Assembly (NCBI GenBank): GCA_012838345.1
Contig: DUPK01000038.1
Span: forward strand, 1-64,000
DNA length: 64,000 bases
Source: Clostridiales bacterium
GTDB taxonomy: Bacteria; Bacillota; Clostridia; Oscillospirales; Oscillospiraceae
Direction of reading: 5' to 3'
In this document: positions 59,821 through 64,000 of the stretch, piece by piece
Numbering within the stretch: position 1 is the first letter of the stretch
Layout of the letters: each line of letters opens with the position of its first letter
The notes under the pieces: model-generated
Told to the model about the DNA's origin: nothing
The model's database searches: none
The model's input: only the letters and a program-made list of their open reading frames with translations
Position numbers and translations under genes: made by a program

Positions 59821-61392
59821 ATGGGCGGCGCCCTTGTTTACCTTCTTCTCATGAGGCTGAAAAATACCCTGAAAAGCCTTATAAGGAGCCCGGGCAAGCT
59901 CCTTTATCTGATTATTATGATTGGGCTTATTGTCCTGACCATATTCAGCGGTAACTCCTCAACCAAAGGGCCGGATCATGCCTTTCGCGATATAAGGGAG
60001 TTTAACGCAGTAGTCACCGCCCTTTATACCGTCATGTTTCTGATTATTGCCGCAGGCGGGTTTTCCAGGGGCGGGAGTATATTCTCAATGGCGGATGTAA
60101 ACCTGGTTTTCCCGGCACCCGTAAGTCCGCAAAAGGTCCTTTTCTACGGGCTGTTCAGGCAGATGGGCCTTTCCCTGATGGTGGGCATATTCATACTGTA
60201 CCAGTATTCCTGGACGCATATGACCTACGGAATTAACTACGGCACCTTGCTTCTAGTGCTTCTGGGCTATGGATTTGCGGTCTTTTTGGGGCAGATAACG
60301 GCCATGGTAGTCTACTCGTTTACAAGCTCGGACGAGCGTTCAAGGAACCTTGTCAAGGCTGTTTTTTGGGCTATATTCGGCCTGTTCGCCGCCTATCTTG
60401 TCTGGCGGGTGCTCACAGGACCTGAGGCTTCGATTCAGAACCTCGTCACGGCCGCAAACGGAACGGTAATACATCTTCTCCCCGTGGGCGGCTGGCTCGG
60501 CTGGGCTTTTGCGGGATTGGGGACCGGCGCTGCGGAGGGGCTTATCGGGCTTGGAATTTCTGCTGCATATCTTATAATACTTGTCTGTCTCGTCGTTTTC
60601 TCAAAGCAGGACTACTATGAGGACGTGCTGAAAACGGCGGAAATAGCTCAGTCCGCAATAACGGCGCAGAAGGAAGGCAGAATGGTCGAGACTGCTCCCG
60701 CCAACGTGAAGGTCGGCAAGACGGGGCTGGGCGGCGGCTTCGGCGCGGACGCGTTCTACTTTAAGCACCTGCTTGAGAACCGAAGGTCGAAAACGTTTCT
60801 CGTCAGTACTCAATCCCTCATCTGGATTGTAGTATCAATAGTGATGGCCTTCTTTTTAAGGGGCCTCGGGGTACTTCCGGTATTTTCTGCCACGACCTAT
60901 ATGCAGATTTTCTCGGTGGCGCTCGGCAGAATAGTCAAAGAGCTTACAAAGCCCTATATATACCTAGTACCGGAGCCGCCCCTGGCAAAGCTGCTGCAGA
61001 ACCTGCGCGAGGGTTTTCTGACTTCCCTTACGGAGGCGGTGTTCATATTTGTTCCGATAGCCTTCATCATGAAGCTTTCGCCAATCGACACAGCTCTGTG
61101 CATCGTGGCAAGAATGAGCTTTCATCTTCTTTTCACCTCGGGCGTTGTTTTCATTGAGCGTATCTGGAGCGGCGCTTCGAAGACCTACGCAATGCTGCTT
61201 ATTATATTGGTCATGATTATTATTTCGGTGCCGGGCATCGTTGCCGCCATACTAATGGCGACTTACTGCCTGATAATCAGCGATAATTTCACGGTCTTGT
61301 GCTCGCTGATTGTTGTCAATATCCCCATATCGCTGTTGGTGCTCTATCTGTGCCGAGATGTGCTCCAGTACGCTGAGCTTCATAACAACTAG
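59821..61392 (+). CDS. ABC-2-type permease
   Basis: This 523-residue membrane protein has roughly ten to twelve hydrophobic segments and a hydrophilic loop in the middle (about residues 260-315). It has no close match that I recognise at motif level, but adjacency to the ATPase and its topology make it the membrane half of the exporter; it resembles the putative ABC exporters (YthQ-like) of Firmicutes, which have this split and large loop. It starts at ATG 59821, one base behind the ATPase. An 81-bp gap follows before the adaptor gene. Confidence 0.75.
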   Translation: MGGALVYLLLMRLKNTLKSLIRSPGKLLYLIIMIGLIVLTIFSGNSSTKGPDHAFRDIREFNAVVTALYTVMFLIIAAGGFSRGGSIFSMADVNLVFPAPVSPQKVLFYGLFRQMGLSLMVGIFILYQYSWTHMTYGINYGTLLLVLLGYGFAVFLGQITAMVVYSFTSSDERSRNLVKAVFWAIFGLFAAYLVWRVLTGPEASIQNLVTAANGTVIHLLPVGGWLGWAFAGLGTGAAEGLIGLGISAAYLIILVCLVVFSKQDYYEDVLKTAEIAQSAITAQKEGRMVETAPANVKVGKTGLGGGFGADAFYFKHLLENRRSKTFLVSTQSLIWIVVSIVMAFFLRGLGVLPVFSATTYMQIFSVALGRIVKELTKPYIYLVPEPPLAKLLQNLREGFLTSLTEAVFIFVPIAFIMKLSPIDTALCIVARMSFHLLFTSGVVFIERIWSGASKTYAMLLIILVMIIISVPGIVAAILMATYCLIISDNFTVLCSLIVVNIPISLLVLYLCRDVLQYAELHNN

Positions 61393-61473
61393 CAAAAATT
61401 TCTTTTTACGGAACAACCCGCACGCCGCTTTCGTCAATTAATATGTTATCGCGTAATATATCGGAGGGTAATT

Positions 61474-63147
61474 ATGATTGATACTAAAGTGCCACAGGAA
61501 GAGATTAATAAACAGGAAGAAAAGAGGCTGCTAAAGCAAAGGCGAAAGCGCAAGAAAATGATAAAGCGCATCGTCACGACTGTCGTAGTACTCGCGGTGG
61601 TGGGCGGCATATGGTACGGAATAGCCAGCCTCTTTCGCGAGGAAGAGGTTGAAAAGGAAATACTTACGGACTTTGTTTACCGCGGCTCCATCCAGAGCCT
61701 TGTCACGGGCAGCGGAGTTACGCGCGCAAAGGACGCAACCACTATCACGCTTGGGGCGAGCGGCACGGTTCTCGACGTGTATGTTTCGGACGGGCAGCTT
61801 GTAAGCGAGGGCGACCCGCTCTATACAATAGACAGTACCGAGGCGGTCGAGGCGGTGCAGTCCGCACAGAAAACTGTGAACAACTACGAAAAGCAGCTTG
61901 CGGCGCTCTATGAAGCCTATGAAAACCTTGACATCAGGGCGCCATACTCAGGCAAGCTGCTTAACGTGAAGACTGATATAGAGGTTGGGGATGAGCTGCC
62001 AAGCGGCGTTAAGCTCGGTACCCTGGTAGACGATAGGACAATGAAGCTGAAGCTCTATTTCAGCTACGCCTATGAAAACGACATCTATGTCGGGCAGCCG
62101 GCCCAGATTTCGATTCCCGTAACCATGAGCATCCTGAATGGAAGAGTCAGCGAGGTTAGCAGGGTGCGGAAGGTTACCGACGAGGGCGCCATACTTTTTG
62201 AGGTGGTCTTCACGCTTGATAATCCCGGCGGTCTTACCGAGGATATGGGAGCGTCGGTTGTGCTCAATACCGCTGCGGGGGAGAGCATTTACCCTTACGA
62301 GCCGGGCAAACTCATGTATAACAGAACCACGGACATCGAAACGAAGGTTTCCGGCGAGGTTTTGTCCGTCAATCTCGTTAGTTTTGCGGATGTAAGTCAG
62401 GGGGAGAGGCTGCTCCTGCTTACCGGTGACGACGCTGAGGAGCAGATTGCAGCTCTTGAAAACCAGCTTAAAGCCGCAAGAGAGACGCTTGAAAAGGCTA
62501 AGGAGAACCTTGATAATTTTAACGCGATGGCACCGATGAGCGGTACCGTCCTCTCCTGCAACCTGAAACCCGGAGAAAAGGTTGAGGCCGGGCGCGTTGC
62601 GGTATCCATTGCCGATACCACCGTGATGACCGTGGAAGCGCGTATCGATGAAATGAACGTAAGCTACATAAAGCCCGGGATGATGTGTACCGTCACACAG
62701 TGGGGCAGGCTCGGCCAGCAGACCTTCATGGGTCTCGTGGAGTCCGTAAGCCTTGAAGGCAAGTTTGAAAACGGCATATCATATTTCCCCGCCATCATAA
62801 AGGTCGACAACCCCGACGGCTCTCTGATGACAGGAATGTATGTGGATTACAGCATGGTCGCCTCGCAGTCGGACGACTGCCTGCTCGTGCCCGTACAAGC
62901 CGTGAAATACACTTCCGAGGGAACCTGCCTGTTTATTAAGGCCGATTCTCCGCCGGAAAACGCGCTTGATCCGGAGGTGCTTGGGATTGAGATACCCGAG
63001 GGTTTCTATGCAGTACCCGTACAGGTTGGTCTGTCGGACAACAGCAGTGCCGAGATACTTGAAGGCGTTGAGGAGGGCACCGAGGTATTCACACAGTACA
63101 TGACCAACAGGGGTGACATGTTCGGCGGCGGAATAAGGGTGTACTAG
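61474..63147 (+). CDS. Membrane-fusion / periplasmic-adaptor-like protein (HlyD/MacA type)
   Basis: This 557-residue protein has a basic cytoplasmic tail, one membrane segment (about residues 30-50), then outside the cell a biotinyl-lipoyl-like domain (GSGVTRAKDATTITLGASGTVLDV in parts), a helical hairpin with VQSAQKTVNNYEKQLAALYE near 130, and a beta-barrel with LVPVQAVKYT near 470. A second coiled-coil segment lies near 325-350. It is the adaptor of MacAB-type exporters, as the next genes are the MacB-type ATPase and permease. GGAGGG precedes the ATG. Such adaptors occur in Gram-positive bacteria too. Confidence 0.87.
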   Translation: MIDTKVPQEEINKQEEKRLLKQRRKRKKMIKRIVTTVVVLAVVGGIWYGIASLFREEEVEKEILTDFVYRGSIQSLVTGSGVTRAKDATTITLGASGTVLDVYVSDGQLVSEGDPLYTIDSTEAVEAVQSAQKTVNNYEKQLAALYEAYENLDIRAPYSGKLLNVKTDIEVGDELPSGVKLGTLVDDRTMKLKLYFSYAYENDIYVGQPAQISIPVTMSILNGRVSEVSRVRKVTDEGAILFEVVFTLDNPGGLTEDMGASVVLNTAAGESIYPYEPGKLMYNRTTDIETKVSGEVLSVNLVSFADVSQGERLLLLTGDDAEEQIAALENQLKAARETLEKAKENLDNFNAMAPMSGTVLSCNLKPGEKVEAGRVAVSIADTTVMTVEARIDEMNVSYIKPGMMCTVTQWGRLGQQTFMGLVESVSLEGKFENGISYFPAIIKVDNPDGSLMTGMYVDYSMVASQSDDCLLVPVQAVKYTSEGTCLFIKADSPPENALDPEVLGIEIPEGFYAVPVQVGLSDNSSAEILEGVEEGTEVFTQYMTNRGDMFGGGIRVY

Positions 63148-63155
63148 GTGCGGAT

Positions 63156-63854
63156 ATGAAACTAATCGAGCTTGATAACATATTCAAGATATATAACGAA
63201 GATATGGAAAACGAGGTTCGCGCTTTAAACGGCGTGTCTCTAATAATAGATAAAGGGGAATTCGTGGCAATTATCGGCCCCTCGGGTTCCGGAAAGTCCA
63301 CGCTTATGAACATCATCGGCTGCCTTGATTTGCCCACATATGGAGATTACTTTTTAAACGGCCAGCTTGTGAGCGATATGGACGACGGGGAGCTGTCCAA
63401 GATAAGAAACCGCGAAGTCGGCTTCATTTTCCAGAGCTTTAACCTGATACCCGCGCTCAGCGCCTACGAAAACGTTGAGCTGCCGCTGATTTATCAGGGT
63501 GTACGCGGCGATAAGCGCGAGGAAATGGTCTTTGAAGCGCTTGAAAAGCTCGGAATTGAGGACAGAGCCTATCATAGACCCACCGAGATGTCCGGCGGTC
63601 AGCAGCAGCGTGTCGCCATCGCCAGGGCAATAGTGACGCGGGCGCCCATCATCCTGGCCGACGAGCCGACGGGAGCCCTTGACTCCAAAACCGGAGAAAC
63701 CGTGCTGGAAATACTGCACGGCCTGCACAGAGAGGGAACAACGATAATCCTGATTACCCACGACAGCAGAATAGCCTCTACCGCTGAGCGTATAATCAGG
63801 ATTTCCGACGGCGTGATTGTACAGGATTGTCCCAGAGAGGAGGCGGAGCTGTGA
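63156..63854 (+). CDS. MacB/LolD-type ABC ATP-binding protein
   Basis: This 232-residue ATPase has Walker A GPSGSGKST near residue 43, signature MSGGQQQRVAIARAI near 148 and Walker B IILADEPTGALDS near 167, all typical of the LolD/MacB group, which works with FtsX-type permeases in mechanotransmission rather than simple transport. It follows the adaptor gene by 8 bp and overlaps the permease gene by 4 bp, giving a complete MacA-like/MacB operon. The cargo is unknown; peptides and antimicrobials are common in Gram-positives. Confidence 0.94.
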   Translation: MKLIELDNIFKIYNEDMENEVRALNGVSLIIDKGEFVAIIGPSGSGKSTLMNIIGCLDLPTYGDYFLNGQLVSDMDDGELSKIRNREVGFIFQSFNLIPALSAYENVELPLIYQGVRGDKREEMVFEALEKLGIEDRAYHRPTEMSGGQQQRVAIARAIVTRAPIILADEPTGALDSKTGETVLEILHGLHREGTTIILITHDSRIASTAERIIRISDGVIVQDCPREEAEL

Positions 63855-64000
63855 ATATCGGGCAGTCTTTCAAAATGGCTTTCAAGTCCATTTTTACCAA
63901 CAAGGTCAGGAGCATCCTCACAATGCTTGGAATTATCATAGGCGTTGCGGCGGTTATCATAATGGTGTCCATCGTTGAGGGCTCGAACAAGCAGATTAGG
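63851..64000 (+). CDS. MacB-type FtsX permease, cut by the window edge
   Basis: The first 50 codons are visible from GTG 63851 and run off the window. The N-terminus has a short amphipathic start followed by one membrane segment (about residues 25-42; LTMLGIIIGVAAVIIMVS), the usual opening of MacB/FtsX permeases. It overlaps the ATPase stop by 4 bp. The large extracytoplasmic domain and the remaining three segments lie outside. Confidence 0.85.
   Translation, partial: MNIGQSFKMAFKSIFTNKVRSILTMLGIIIGVAAVIIMVSIVEGSNKQIR

Overview
The window looks like chromosomal DNA from a strictly anaerobic, spore-forming member of the Clostridia, probably near the Oscillospiraceae/Ruminococcaceae. The signs are a spore-germination receptor operon, an FtsK/SpoIIIE translocase, rubrerythrin, hemerythrin and ferredoxin, radical-type 2-hydroxyacyl-CoA dehydratase genes, AGGAGG-type ribosome binding sites, frequent GTG/TTG starts and moderately GC-rich coding sequence. 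The species cannot be named from this evidence.

Layout. Positions 1-172 hold the leader-distal end of a type I-C-like CRISPR array. Positions 0.47-19.3 kb form a catabolic island: an old-yellow-enzyme/enoate reductase with Fe-S cluster, a YjiH-type membrane transporter, an FAD oxidoreductase, citrate synthase, a complete 2-hydroxyacyl-CoA dehydratase set (activator, two dehydratase subunits, class III CoA-transferase), a GntR/FadR regulator, dUTPase, and an opposing operon of two FAD-linked oxidases around a CCG-domain Fe-S protein. Together these could interconvert a 2-hydroxy and a 2-oxo acid, activate it with CoA, dehydrate it to an enoyl-CoA and reduce the double bond, as in reductive Stickland or acrylate-type fermentation. 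The substrate is not readable from the sequence.

Positions 19.9-28.6 kb carry housekeeping genes (XRE regulator plus lepA, a coiled-coil membrane protein plus bactofilin, a YbaK-domain protein, a CBS-domain protein, tadA, a phosphoribosyltransferase, tRNA-Ser(CGA), a PadR/DUF2812 pair) and an unrecognised 76-residue gene with its own promoter and terminator. A ger operon (28.8-32.9 kb), a MerR/GyrI-like regulator, prfA-tsaC-coaE, a diaminobutyrate-type aminotransferase and an M18 aminopeptidase follow.

Positions 39.68-47.45 kb are a mobile-element region inserted at the stop codon of the aminopeptidase gene. Two nearly identical 404/405-bp direct repeats, each with TGT...ACA inverted termini like Tn7-family ends, bracket a tnsA-tnsB-tnsC-tniQ operon. 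The tniQ gene runs into the tail of an AgrC-like histidine kinase, followed by a LytTR regulator, agrB, a Dph6/DUF71 gene fragment and what looks like a severed IS21-type end. This is the most unusual part of the window.

Positions 47.6-57.7 kb return to housekeeping genes: a ClpP-like protease, uppP, ftsK/spoIIIE, ferredoxin, hemerythrin, a cation efflux pump behind a NiCo (czcD) riboswitch, a SLOG protein, ribU behind an FMN riboswitch, a lipoprotein, rubrerythrin and uridine phosphorylase. After a membrane-protein pseudogene with three lesions, the window ends in ABC-exporter genes (ATPase, permease, periplasmic-adaptor-like protein, MacB-type ATPase and a permease cut by the window edge).
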